The position numbers and the translations under genes are program-made. Below the pieces are notes generated by a model. That model ran no database searches. It was given only the letters and a program-made list of their open reading frames with translations, and was not told the origin of the DNA. 64,000 nt of DNA from Tranzscheliella williamsii (taxonomy: Eukaryota > Basidiomycota > Ustilaginomycetes > Ustilaginales > Ustilaginaceae), in contig JALBYF010000002.1 in assembly GCA_023212725.1 (NCBI GenBank), positions 1 to 64,000 on the forward strand. The letters are read 5' to 3'. Shown here piece after piece: positions 29,401 through 37,461 of the stretch; position 1 is the stretch's first letter, and the number at the start of each line of letters is the position of its first letter.

Positions 29401-29880
29401 TGTAGAGGTGGAAGTGGAAGCTTGCGGAGTGTTAGAAACGTCGTCAGAGGTTCTCGATGCATTCTGCTGGACTGGCGATACCGACGCGCGGCCGTTTCGT
29501 GCATCGTCGGAAGTGATCTCTGACTTTACACGCCGAAAACCGGAGGCAGCGTCGAGAGGAGCGCCAAGAGAGGCAGGGTGGGCTGCGTTTGTGTCTGATT
29601 CAGAGTCAGGATCGTCCTGGTCCGGATCGGAGGCGGAGGCGGAGGCCAACGTGCGGTTGGGCTCGCTGACACTGATCCTGACCGCCCCCAGGTCGGGTTT
29701 GTCGGGATGAATGCGCTTCTTGTGCCTTTGGAAGCTGTCGATGCGCTTGAACTCCTGGCTACAGTCCGGACAGCGCCAGACAGCGTCATCGGAGTGAGAG
29801 AGCAGATGGCGCCGCAGATGTACCGGCTTGGAGAAGAGATAGTGGCAGCCAATGTGCGGGCAGGTAATGGACTTGGGCAT
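26452..29880 (-). CDS. C2H2 zinc-finger transcription factor with fungal-specific domain
   Basis: The 1142-residue single-exon protein starts with two C2H2 fingers: Cys7, Cys12, His25 and His29, then Cys37, Cys40, His53 and His58. A long Ser-rich disordered region follows. A Gln-rich tract around 360-430 includes a run of nine Gln encoded by CAG repeats. The C-terminal half (about 480-1120) is helical and resembles the fungal transcription factor regulatory domain (fungal_trans). Relatives with this layout are nuclear DNA-binding regulators of metabolism or morphogenesis. The target is unknown. ATG 29880 starts the first finger directly, and the 11 upstream codons begin at TTG. Confidence 0.9.
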   Translation of the reverse strand: MPKSITCPHIGCHYLFSKPVHLRRHLLSHSDDAVWRCPDCSQEFKRIDSFQRHKKRIHPDKPDLGAVRISVSEPNRTLASASASDPDQDDPDSESDTNAAHPASLGAPLDAASGFRRVKSEITSDDARNGRASVSPVQQNASRTSDDVSNTPQASTSTSTADTVASSCTFSPSSGKVTSSASSVGAVRHAHHQSQPHGFQKSHSYHPYSRSDHAAHAKGSPWSSASSNPGIYESTSGGASAGPSSQPPLAAMYNNMHSEGMASNAYRTDAPFADPTLPMPSLSAASPSWGSTSTAAMSETEGQNFFDEILQSILMDSISSFVPHDPIGGSVDIQPIAPDFTTDPFRLANPYPQLPPAQQQPYAPHSQQSLLTQSQPQQQQQQQQQHPSQHLQQPAQQQLQQPQHELQSQQQPQPPPHGLQQSSQNHQQHTQPAPQGASSGVPFVTFTETANTSGRSTPGTPRPANHNTGGVEDADEMSRLVEKVGDQAATNIGARTRDLVLHGVNIPKKPPRLTAASLFNSASRQLRTLLPILPAYWLLDHRRLAAERPYVFMSLLQLGTLWQPRADVKAYGQELWHLIFRSIWAGAVFYLDSPQQMREAITVMSYAILYGFMCRDDGILRKLIYSTFTGSALCRDHGWRQGIWFLIGPWEDSLQRLLGPTIQMALVELEVLARDASTQRLSAEQKSLLDRLHGVWKQWSDAEEINRIMLAHSFTESHHVEFMIGYHKMRSMNVIVNQALLPSAESIWDAPTAIEWAKAVLQQKATRERHGRPLAAGKRQIGAVLDHLLAIDPVVPTDKRKHQADMEAMLRFTLTEHFALASLLEALHLAWLSRHTPPYRSPGSYALDFAPGSPTPGTNRSEFHCRRAPTSLKPCYLTQERMLSGLSEWMKLFEQSYKPDEGLGATGEAKARPPSLGPSNDRFYLHFRYHCIQLSTLYNPLHVVRALWSGQDENPAETTQIPLRCESCMDPARCPYVDIQVQRWAAMHAGAVIANFMSMPRLSTLTPTILEGLGHAYGTLVILCKTRRSSAQRPACACPAAVRETPLELISDLCVHLDASRPAPCSIAHAQQQRFDTHELCWLHHGRVQDGAVLLGQSIHEWPIVLQDMGNELKAVASTWHIADEFLRVAQRTLHHFTFYLD
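28714..28755. repeat. CAG/CTG repeat encoding polyglutamine
   Basis: Seven or so consecutive CTG triplets with flanking TTG and CTG variants encode the polyglutamine run of the C2H2 transcription factor. The tract is likely to vary in length between strains. Confidence 0.8.
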
Positions 29881-30632
29881 CGTCGTGGCCCCTGATGCTA
29901 TCAGCGACGACAAGGAAGCACTCCAATCCCTTACGCAGCCACAACAAAGAGAAGCGGTGAGGAGGAGGTGAAGGAGAAGGTGGTGAGGAGGAAGACCAAG
30001 TGGAGGCAGTGGTAACCAGGACTAGGCAAGGTAACCACCGAGCAATTGAGATTTTTATCGACGAGCCAGACAAGCGCGCTCTAACACATGCTTCCGCATC
30101 TGGGGATGGATATCGTGTATGGATGTGAAAGCGGTTACCGCCCCAACATACCGATGCCTGCCATAAGAAATGCGGACAAGGTGGATCGAGCCGGCCGTGT
30201 GAGTGTATCAGGAATGTTAAAGTTTGGACATTCACTCGCTCGCTCGGTTTGGGCGCGAATCACGCGCCAACCGGGACGGCAGCTGCTCTGTTGCGCATGC
30301 CCGAATCGAAGGCTGCAAGCGGGCCGAGCAGCGTACTACTCACCACTCACAGTATGCGAATGTGAATGGTCCTGCTGCAAAGGCAGGTGGTAACCCCAGC
30401 CCGCCCCGCATTTCGAGCTTGCATCTGAGCGGGCAGAGGTGTTGACCTAGCCGGCCCCGTGCTTGGGCCTGCCTCGCTCCTCCATCTCATACTGGTTCCC
30501 GTTGTTTGCCTTCCCTCTGTTCGTGTTTGTGTCTCGCTCGCCCTCTTTGCCTATCTGCAAACGTTAGACCTGCCCTTGCTTCTTTGTTGTTGCCATTGAC
30601 GCACGCTGCCGTTCGTCAAGCATAACCGCACG
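29881..30632. other. Divergent promoter region
   Basis: 752 bp between the transcription factor (minus) and the SDR gene (plus). It is AT-richer near 30050 and pyrimidine-rich before 30633, like a 5' leader. No coding signal was recognised. Confidence 0.4.
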
Positions 30633-31607
30633 ATGAGCTCGCTTACGATCAGCTCCTTGGGCCAGCGCCTCGCCGCGTACTACACCACACTGACCACCAC
30701 CAAGGCGGGCACGGTCTCGGTCGTCGTGTTTGCGCTCTGGGCGGTTCGTCTGCTTCTGCATCGACGCAAGCGTGCGGCTGCCAAGAAGGCGTGGTCGAAC
30801 CTCTCCTCCGAGGTCGCCGTCGTCACCGGCGGCTCCGGCGGCATCGGCATCGAGGTTGTCAAGCGGCTTGCTGCCAGGGGCATCAAGGTGGCCATCCTCG
30901 ACGTCGTCGAGCCCAAATCCGCCGTCCTCTCCTCCCGCGTTAAGTTCTACCGCACCGACCTGACCGACTACAACAACATCCTCGCCGCCTCCAAGCAGAT
31001 CGACAAGGAGCTCGGCCCCGTGACCATCCTGATCAACAACGCCGGGGTCGCCAACCCGGGCGGAAGTCTGCTTGAGGCGGATCCCGCCAAGACCAAGCTC
31101 ACGCTCGAGGTGAATCTGCTTTCGCATTTCTACGCGCTCCACATTTTCCTCCCGCACATGATCCGCAGCAACCACGGCCACGTCATGGCCACCGCCAGCG
31201 CCGCCTCGTTCATCATGCCCGCCGGTGGCGCCGACTACGGTGCCACCAAGGCCGGCGTCCTCGCGCTGCACGAGACCCTCCAGCTCGAGCTCGAGCTGCT
31301 CTACCAGAACAGGACCGGCGTCCTCTGCAGCATCGTCCACCCCTACTGGATCCGCACGCCCATGACCGAGGTCATCTTCAATGAAAAGTTTGTGAGCAAA
31401 ATGATCCTCCCCTCCACCGTCGCCGAGCGCATGGTCCAGCAGATCGTCAACGCCCGCAGCGGCAGCGTCTACGTCCCCGGCTGGATCGGCAACCTTGCCT
31501 TTATTCGCGTCCTTCCGCACTGGCTCCAGCACAGACTCCGTCGCGATGCTTCGATCAAGCTCGGAGCCTCCAGGATCGAGTCCCGCCCTGCACCCAAGAT
31601 GCCCTAG
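30633..31607 (+). CDS. Membrane-anchored short-chain dehydrogenase, SDR16C/RDH10-like
   Basis: The 324-residue protein has one N-terminal membrane helix (about 26-43) followed by basic residues, placing the catalytic domain at the cytosolic face of the ER or lipid droplets. The classical SDR motifs are complete: TGGSGGIG at 65-72, NNAG in TILINNAGVA, catalytic Ser in ATASAASF and YGATK. These enzymes reduce or oxidise lipid-like alcohols such as retinoids, fatty alcohols or sterol side groups. The substrate is not determinable. It converges with the methyltransferase gene, with 123 bp between stops. Confidence 0.9.
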   Translation: MSSLTISSLGQRLAAYYTTLTTTKAGTVSVVVFALWAVRLLLHRRKRAAAKKAWSNLSSEVAVVTGGSGGIGIEVVKRLAARGIKVAILDVVEPKSAVLSSRVKFYRTDLTDYNNILAASKQIDKELGPVTILINNAGVANPGGSLLEADPAKTKLTLEVNLLSHFYALHIFLPHMIRSNHGHVMATASAASFIMPAGGADYGATKAGVLALHETLQLELELLYQNRTGVLCSIVHPYWIRTPMTEVIFNEKFVSKMILPSTVAERMVQQIVNARSGSVYVPGWIGNLAFIRVLPHWLQHRLRRDASIKLGASRIESRPAPKMP

Positions 31608-31730
31608 CGCCCCCTCCTCCTTCCCCTCTCTCGCCTATCTGCGCCGAGGTTCGATGAATGGAATTGTACTGTCTGTATGCGATAGTGATGCAGTTCAAGC
31701 ATGGCGACATGTGCAGTGGTGCGCGCCAAA

Positions 31731-32858
31731 CTAGGCGTTTTTCTGGATCATGATGAAGCAGAGGGGCCAGCGGAGGTGGAGTTCCGAGACGTCCTTGCCG
31801 TTGTTGGCGCGGCGGATGTGGGCGCGGAGCTGGGCGAGGAAGCGGTCGACGATGTCGTTTCCGGCGTGGTCGTCCTTGTCCGAGGGGTGTTGGTCGAGGT
31901 AGGTGTGGGTGGCGGACCAGGTGCGGAGGTAGCTTGCGAGCTGCGGCCAGGAGAGGTGTTTGTCCATGGTGCCGTCTCGAATGAGTTCCTGCTGCGCGGC
32001 GGCGGGGAGAGAGGAGTTGGCGAGCGGGGTGGAGGCGAGGGGGGGCCAGGAGGACCAGAACTGGGCGGGCTGGAGGCCTGCGGTGGAAAAGGTGCGGCGG
32101 ACGATAGAGTGGGGATTCCAGCGCGGGGCGAGGTTGGGGAAGCTGGTTGGGAGCGGGATGGGGCCGAGGCCCTGGTTGACGATCGAGCGGCCGGGCTGTT
32201 CCCAGTACTCGCCGATGCTGTCGATGTGCTCTGCCTCGCCGCGCGGCGGGCTGCCGTCGCCGCGGGGCAGCGAGAAGGCATCGAGCAGCGCGCGGGTCGA
32301 GGGGAAGTCGGGCAGGAAGAAGTCCGGATAGCCGTACAGGCATACGCTGCCGCCGGGCTTGAGCACGCGCGTCAGCTCCGGCCAAAAGCGCCCATAGTCG
32401 AACCAGTGCGCCGCCTGTCCCGAGGTGACCAGATCCACGCTCCCATCCGCCAAGAACCCAAGCTCCTCCGACGAGCCCTGCCGGTACTCCAGCTGGCCCA
32501 GCCGACCTTTGCTCCCCTCCTCCGCACTCGGCCGCAGTGACCCCGGCAGATCGGCAGACTCGGGCCGCACCGCCGCTTCCACCATCTTCACCGACGGATC
32601 AACCCCAATCACCTTGTCAAAGTGCGGCAGCAGCGACAGCGTCGATATGCCCGGCCCACATCCCAAGTCCACTGCAAGGCCCGAGCGCGATGCAGCCGCG
32701 CCTTCATCCGCCGGCGACACAGGCGCTGCGCGTGCAACCCTGCCCGTCTGCTGCCCGAAGTGGTAGGTCAACACCTTCTCGTGCGCCCACTTCGGATAAG
32801 TCGGGCGGAAGGCCAGATAGGCAGCCGCGTCAAACGACGTCTTGGAAAACGTGGCCAT
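31731..32858 (-). CDS. Class I SAM-dependent methyltransferase
   Basis: The 375-residue protein has the SAM-binding motif I LAVDLGCGPG at 61-70 and an acidic loop IGVDPS. SVDLVTSGQAAHWFDYGRFW follows, as in the methyltransferase-11 group that includes yeast Crg1 and trans-aconitate methyltransferase-like proteins. Two non-conserved insertions occur near motifs I and II. The acceptor substrate is unknown. ATG 32858 was used, and the two-codon extension starts at TTG. Confidence 0.88.
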   Translation of the reverse strand: MATFSKTSFDAAAYLAFRPTYPKWAHEKVLTYHFGQQTGRVARAAPVSPADEGAAASRSGLAVDLGCGPGISTLSLLPHFDKVIGVDPSVKMVEAAVRPESADLPGSLRPSAEEGSKGRLGQLEYRQGSSEELGFLADGSVDLVTSGQAAHWFDYGRFWPELTRVLKPGGSVCLYGYPDFFLPDFPSTRALLDAFSLPRGDGSPPRGEAEHIDSIGEYWEQPGRSIVNQGLGPIPLPTSFPNLAPRWNPHSIVRRTFSTAGLQPAQFWSSWPPLASTPLANSSLPAAAQQELIRDGTMDKHLSWPQLASYLRTWSATHTYLDQHPSDKDDHAGNDIVDRFLAQLRAHIRRANNGKDVSELHLRWPLCFIMIQKNA

Positions 32859-33763
32859 GCTCAAGAAGCGCCGATAGTGCTTCCTTCCTAAGAAGCTTCA
32901 CGTGGGTCGGATAGGATCTCCGTCTTGCCGCTCAGGATAGGAAGAGTAGTTTGTCGCGCGAACAATTGGACGGAGCGGGCACAGCTGAGGAAGCCTGGAT
33001 GCTTTCTTATGTGTTGGCGAGGTGTGCTGCGTGGTCGATGTGGTGGTAAAGGCGATTCCCGTCAACGCCGCCGGTTGGAGCCCCACATCCATGTGGGCGA
33101 TGCAAGGGACGAGCGACGGACAACGCAACCTAACAGTGCGGTGCCATATCGGCCCCCACACTGTGACTCACACTCACACTGAGACTTGTAACTGAACGGC
33201 TGAGCTTAGAGCTGCTCACACAAGAATCATGAAGAATCCCTGGCAAATCCTTCAATCTCCGAACGATCCACACGGTCAATGCCGCCCACTCCGCTGTCCG
33301 GCACTGAAAGCCACTGTCAGTCTCCAACACCTGCGATCAAAAGGCAGCACAGGCCCGTCTTTGTAGATCACATGCGAGGGTAAGATTGTGATGAGAGGGG
33401 CGGTGGACAGAGACAAAAACAGACAGAGAGGACTAGAGATGATCGGGGAAGGCAATGCTGTTGATGTGGAGATGCAATAGGCCAAGGGGATGCTGTAGGT
33501 CGAGGTCGAATGCGAATTGCTAAATGCTGGATGCTGGTGCTGAAATCGAGTGCTGAGTGGTGTTGGTGGTTACAATTGCTGCTTAGGAATGTTTGATAAT
33601 GGTACTGAATGCTTGAGATGGTACGGAATGAGTATGTGGGTGGCCCTGAAGGAGTAAATTACCTAGTATGGTGGCCTCTTCCCGACGAGAAATCGGTCAG
33701 AAAGCAATCCAGGCTGTGGATGAAACAAAGGCGCCTGCGGTCACAAGCACGTCTGCGGTATGG
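32859..33763. other. Intergenic region between two minus-strand genes
   Basis: 905 bp of methyltransferase promoter side and Atos-family 3' flank. Short GT/CA-rich runs occur near 33160-33190. No coding signal was recognised. Confidence 0.4.
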
Positions 33764-35917
33764 CTACTGTTTGGGGCTAGCGTTCGTCACGGTCCAGCGG
33801 CTTCTGGCAAACTGTCCGGAAAGTGTGCGCAAGAGACCAGGCCGAGCTATTGGCATCTGCGTGCTGGATGGGGTGGCCAGAGCTCGATCTTCAAAGTCGG
33901 CACGTGCCAGGACGGTCTGTAGTAAAGGCTCGGGCGGCTCGGCTGCCGAAGGTGATCGCAATCGTACCACCGGCGAGGGCGGTCGCAACACGGATGCATT
34001 CAGTGTGGACAGTCGATCGAAGGTATGCTGCTCCGGCTTCCTCTCACGAGTGGCGGAGAGTAAGCCTCGATGGCGGAGGTCTATTTGCTGCAGTGGCTTC
34101 TTGCCTCCTTCAGCAAACTGTGTCTCAAGCGCCATGCTTTCGGCTGGATCTTCTGATTCTCCGCGACCAGATGACGTCGATGCGGGCAGGAGCGGCGAAA
34201 AGGGCCCAGTGTTGTGGCTGTTCGCAAGTGTCCAGGAGGACATCCTCGTCTCGTCACCGGTATCATGTACAGATACAGCCAATGTGCTATGGCGTGGCTC
34301 CTGGGATGAACGATGCATGTACCCAGGCTGACTGCCTCTGCCATGTGATCGTACGACCATATGAGGACCGGCACCGCTGATATTGCTTGCCAAGCCAGTT
34401 CCAGCGATCGTGTGATCCAAGGATGTCATGGCGGTCAGAGTACCCGATGGATGCTGTCTCTTCGTAGAAATATGTTCGTTTGTGTCCGCAGCCCAACGTT
34501 CACCATTTGGGTCCGAGTTCAGCGGCTCTGCGCCATCTTGCTGCTTACTTTGTGGGTTGAAGCGATCCTTCGTCAAGTGGGATTGTTTGATGGCGATACC
34601 TAGGCCGTCGACCGCGACGGCATTGTCGAGACCAGACTGCGGAGACCTGACTTCTCGAAGCAGGCTATACCAGCCGTCGTCTGGACCAGAATAGGAAGAA
34701 AAACGATCTGCACCTTGACCTGGCGTTTCTACTTGGTCAACTAGCTTCTCGGTCGATTCAAGCGCGCGGGCTGCAAACACCACCCGTATGGATTTGTGCA
34801 AGTAAATTTTTGCTGACGCTGACCTCGTCTTTGGCTTCGAGATGGCACTGCGTCTGAACCGGTCCGCATCTCGGCCTTCAAAACCTGCCTTCGAAGCTGG
34901 AGAACGCGTCTTCGGCGTCATAGGTGGCGCGCAGAATTGAAGGTGGACAGCAAATCGGAGGGTCTCTCTTGATACGGCGCGTGCCGGGGCCCGCGTTGGA
35001 GGGCACGGAACTGAGCTATCCTGCTGCGGTGTTGAGACGGGTCGCGGCGTTACCAGAACGCTCTTCTGGCGAACAAACGTCTTGGTGCCTGCTGGCATAT
35101 CTGTGAGGTCATAAGGGACCAGGAAGAGCTTGATGGCGTTCAGACTTGGATACTTGACAATGAGTTGCACCTGGCCCTTTGGAGGTACGGCGTACCCAGG
35201 GAAGCCAGGCGGATCAGATAACAATGCCGAGGTATTGATTTCAATGTTGGACATGCGTGCGGACAAGAGCTGATCATGGTAGTGCCCTTCCAGGTCGATC
35301 GTACCGACATAAGGGCTCCCAAGCGCTGCGGTTGATTCCGCATGTGTGCCGGTGGCAGATACGTTGAAATTGTAGAAGTGGGCTGGAAACTTGACATGTA
35401 AATGTGGGGGACAGCGAAGGGACGGCTTGCATCGTCCGATGCCGAGTACGCCGATCTCAGCGTCGAAGTGAAGAGGCTTCGATGCGGGCATGGACATGCG
35501 TCCACTAAGCAGAGACTCCTGATAAGACCCGACCAAGCTGCCCAAACTCGGCGAAGGGCTCTGAGCTGAAGGGCTATGGGTGGATGACCGACGCCGACTT
35601 TGCGATCTGGAGTCGCCTGACCGGGGTGGAGAAACAAAGGCGCCCGTGTCCATAGCCGGCGACCAGCGTAGGCCATTCTGGGCGCCGCCGAAGCGAGCAG
35701 GCCCACTCACTTGACGCGGCAAGGTGCGTACAGGAGAATGGGGCTCCCTAGCCAGTTCTCTCTTTCCTAGACTACCATTACGACTTTCGGAGCGATCATC
35801 GAAAGAGGAGAGAGGTGACTGGGCAAGCTCGGGGCGCCGGTGACTTGAGCGCGAGGCTTCCGGCGCTAAAGCGGACCGGCTGAGCGGGCTGTTGGGGAAT
35901 GCGTTCGAAAACGACAT
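33764..35917 (-). CDS. Atos-family protein (DUF4210 and meiotic chromosome-segregation domain)
   Basis: The 717-residue protein has a Ser/Pro/Arg-rich disordered N-terminus of about 130 residues. The paired conserved blocks of Atos/FAM214 proteins follow. YQESLLSGRMSMPASKPL runs into IGVLGIGRCKPSLRCPPH, then PPKGQVQLIVKYPSLNAIKL and LVPYDLTDMPAGTKTFVRQ, and finally IYLHKSIRVVFAA. These correspond to DUF4210 and the adjacent chromosome-segregation-during-meiosis domain. The C-terminal 320 residues are disordered. Animal Atos proteins are nuclear transcriptional regulators, and fission-yeast relatives are linked to meiosis. The role in smuts is unknown. Confidence 0.88.
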   Translation of the reverse strand: MSFSNAFPNSPLSRSALAPEASRSSHRRPELAQSPLSSFDDRSESRNGSLGKRELAREPHSPVRTLPRQVSGPARFGGAQNGLRWSPAMDTGAFVSPPRSGDSRSQSRRRSSTHSPSAQSPSPSLGSLVGSYQESLLSGRMSMPASKPLHFDAEIGVLGIGRCKPSLRCPPHLHVKFPAHFYNFNVSATGTHAESTAALGSPYVGTIDLEGHYHDQLLSARMSNIEINTSALLSDPPGFPGYAVPPKGQVQLIVKYPSLNAIKLFLVPYDLTDMPAGTKTFVRQKSVLVTPRPVSTPQQDSSVPCPPTRAPARAVSRETLRFAVHLQFCAPPMTPKTRSPASKAGFEGRDADRFRRSAISKPKTRSASAKIYLHKSIRVVFAARALESTEKLVDQVETPGQGADRFSSYSGPDDGWYSLLREVRSPQSGLDNAVAVDGLGIAIKQSHLTKDRFNPQSKQQDGAEPLNSDPNGERWAADTNEHISTKRQHPSGTLTAMTSLDHTIAGTGLASNISGAGPHMVVRSHGRGSQPGYMHRSSQEPRHSTLAVSVHDTGDETRMSSWTLANSHNTGPFSPLLPASTSSGRGESEDPAESMALETQFAEGGKKPLQQIDLRHRGLLSATRERKPEQHTFDRLSTLNASVLRPPSPVVRLRSPSAAEPPEPLLQTVLARADFEDRALATPSSTQMPIARPGLLRTLSGQFARSRWTVTNASPKQ

Positions 35918-37461
35918 GATGGTGTACAGTCTTGTGCACGGTAGGTAGGCGATGGTGGCTGACTGCGACGGGCTGGTCAGGATTTGCTGTCCCGCATTTT
36001 TGCTACAGGATCAACGCTTTGGCGAACTTGTACCTGTAGGTGCAATGGACTCGAGTGGAGCACTGCCGCATTGTCACAGCATCCTATTTAGCTTTATCGT
36101 AGTGGCCAAAGTGGACAAACGAGTGAGGCATGTTCTGGCTGGTCTGCTGTTTGCAAGGCCGGGGAGGTCGTTGTCATCACAGTAGTCGGATGATGAGCAC
36201 TGTGAGATATATACTGACATGTGAGTCACAGTCAGAGTGCATATATGATTAAGTTCGGGCGCGACCAACATGAAGGTATATAAAATTACAGAGAGTAAGG
36301 AAATGATACAGCGAAACGACCTTTTCAAGTAAGGCAACCTCCTCTCCCGATCCCCCGTCAGACCCAATGGCCTACCCGTGCATGTGATGCTTCTCTCGTT
36401 CAGGCCTGTTGGGCTAATGTCGTACCGGAGGAAGGCCGCATGAGCTAGGTAGAAAGGACAGCACTGTCATAAGACGCTTCTTTTGACAGCCTTTCAAAGG
36501 ATGTCGTTGAGCAGTCGCTGATGGACGGGGAAGCTGAAGCTCCTCATTTGCTCGACTTCAATCGGGAGATGTGCTTTTGTGCTTCAACTTGCAAATCGGG
36601 AAACCGGGAGGAAAAGGGGGATGATTTCCCTTCCCGGGGTTTGATAAAAACACGACAGAGGTTGATCACCGCACGACATTACCCGATAGCGATCTTGAGC
36701 TTTTTCACAAACATTTGCTTAGGTGTCACATGAACACCTGCCATTATGTTGTGTGACATCGTGCGATGTCTACAGTCGTCTGGTGTTGACGATCACGATG
36801 CTACTTGAGAGTCAGATCGAGTGATGTCCAGAGAGTGTCGATGAGCTGCCGCTCAAAGTTATGATAAATACCATGTTTATTGTCCCGGATGAAGTTGCAA
36901 CGGGCTAAGACTTGCATACCTATCGGGAATTGTCGTGTGGTGATCAATATTTGTCGTGTTTTTATCAGCCCCCTTTCTCTTAAGTTATCCGTGAAAATCA
37001 CGATAATTAGGACAGGAAATCCATGATGAACCGTGCTAGGGCTCGTGCAGTCTAACAGATAGTCAGGTCAACAAACCAAAAGCCACTTATGAATCGCTGG
37101 TCACAAGACGAAGCAACACGGTCAAAAGCGCGCTGGCCTGCCATCCCAAAATTGTATAAACCTATGACTGGCTCTTGACCGGCCTGCATATATTGTGATA
37201 GCCATTTTCTAGTATGTAGTTCGGTTTACCCCACATGAAGGGTCCTTAGCTCGTCTGGGCACTCGTAGGCAGATTTCTGGTACATTGCGACCCAGGCCAA
37301 GTTGCAGCCTACCTCTTAGCCACCGTGCGCCAACAACAAAGCAGATCAAGGTTCTCTACATTGCTACCGGCAGCGTAGTACAACATGTCATAGATTGCCC
37401 ACACAACGTGGCACATCGGCTTCTCTTCAATACAGCGCCAAACGCTTCTCCGGTGGACACG
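35918..37461. other. AT-richer divergent region carrying an inverted-repeat element
   Basis: 1.5 kb between the Atos gene and the orphan gene at 37462. It is visibly AT-richer than the surroundings and contains the inverted repeats at 36641-36967. A possible TATA (GTATAAAC) near 37152 could serve the plus-strand gene. The frame upstream of 37462 is open from 37285 but has no ATG. Confidence 0.45.
36641..36967. mobile_element. Possible MITE-like element with 47-bp inverted repeats
   Basis: The arm at 36641-36687 is an inverted copy of 36921-36967, with 41 of 47 positions identical by eye, and runs of G and C outside the arms extend the pairing. Both arms begin TGATAAAAACACGACA and contain TTGATCACC. 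The 233-bp spacer encodes nothing recognisable. The size and symmetry suit a non-autonomous DNA element or its remnant. No target-site duplication is evident. A structured RNA or a recombined solo repeat are alternatives. Confidence 0.5.

Noticed and set aside
36521..37001. Two short frames with similar peptides on opposite strands
   Set aside because: Their similarity is explained by the inverted DNA repeat they lie in, not by shared protein coding.
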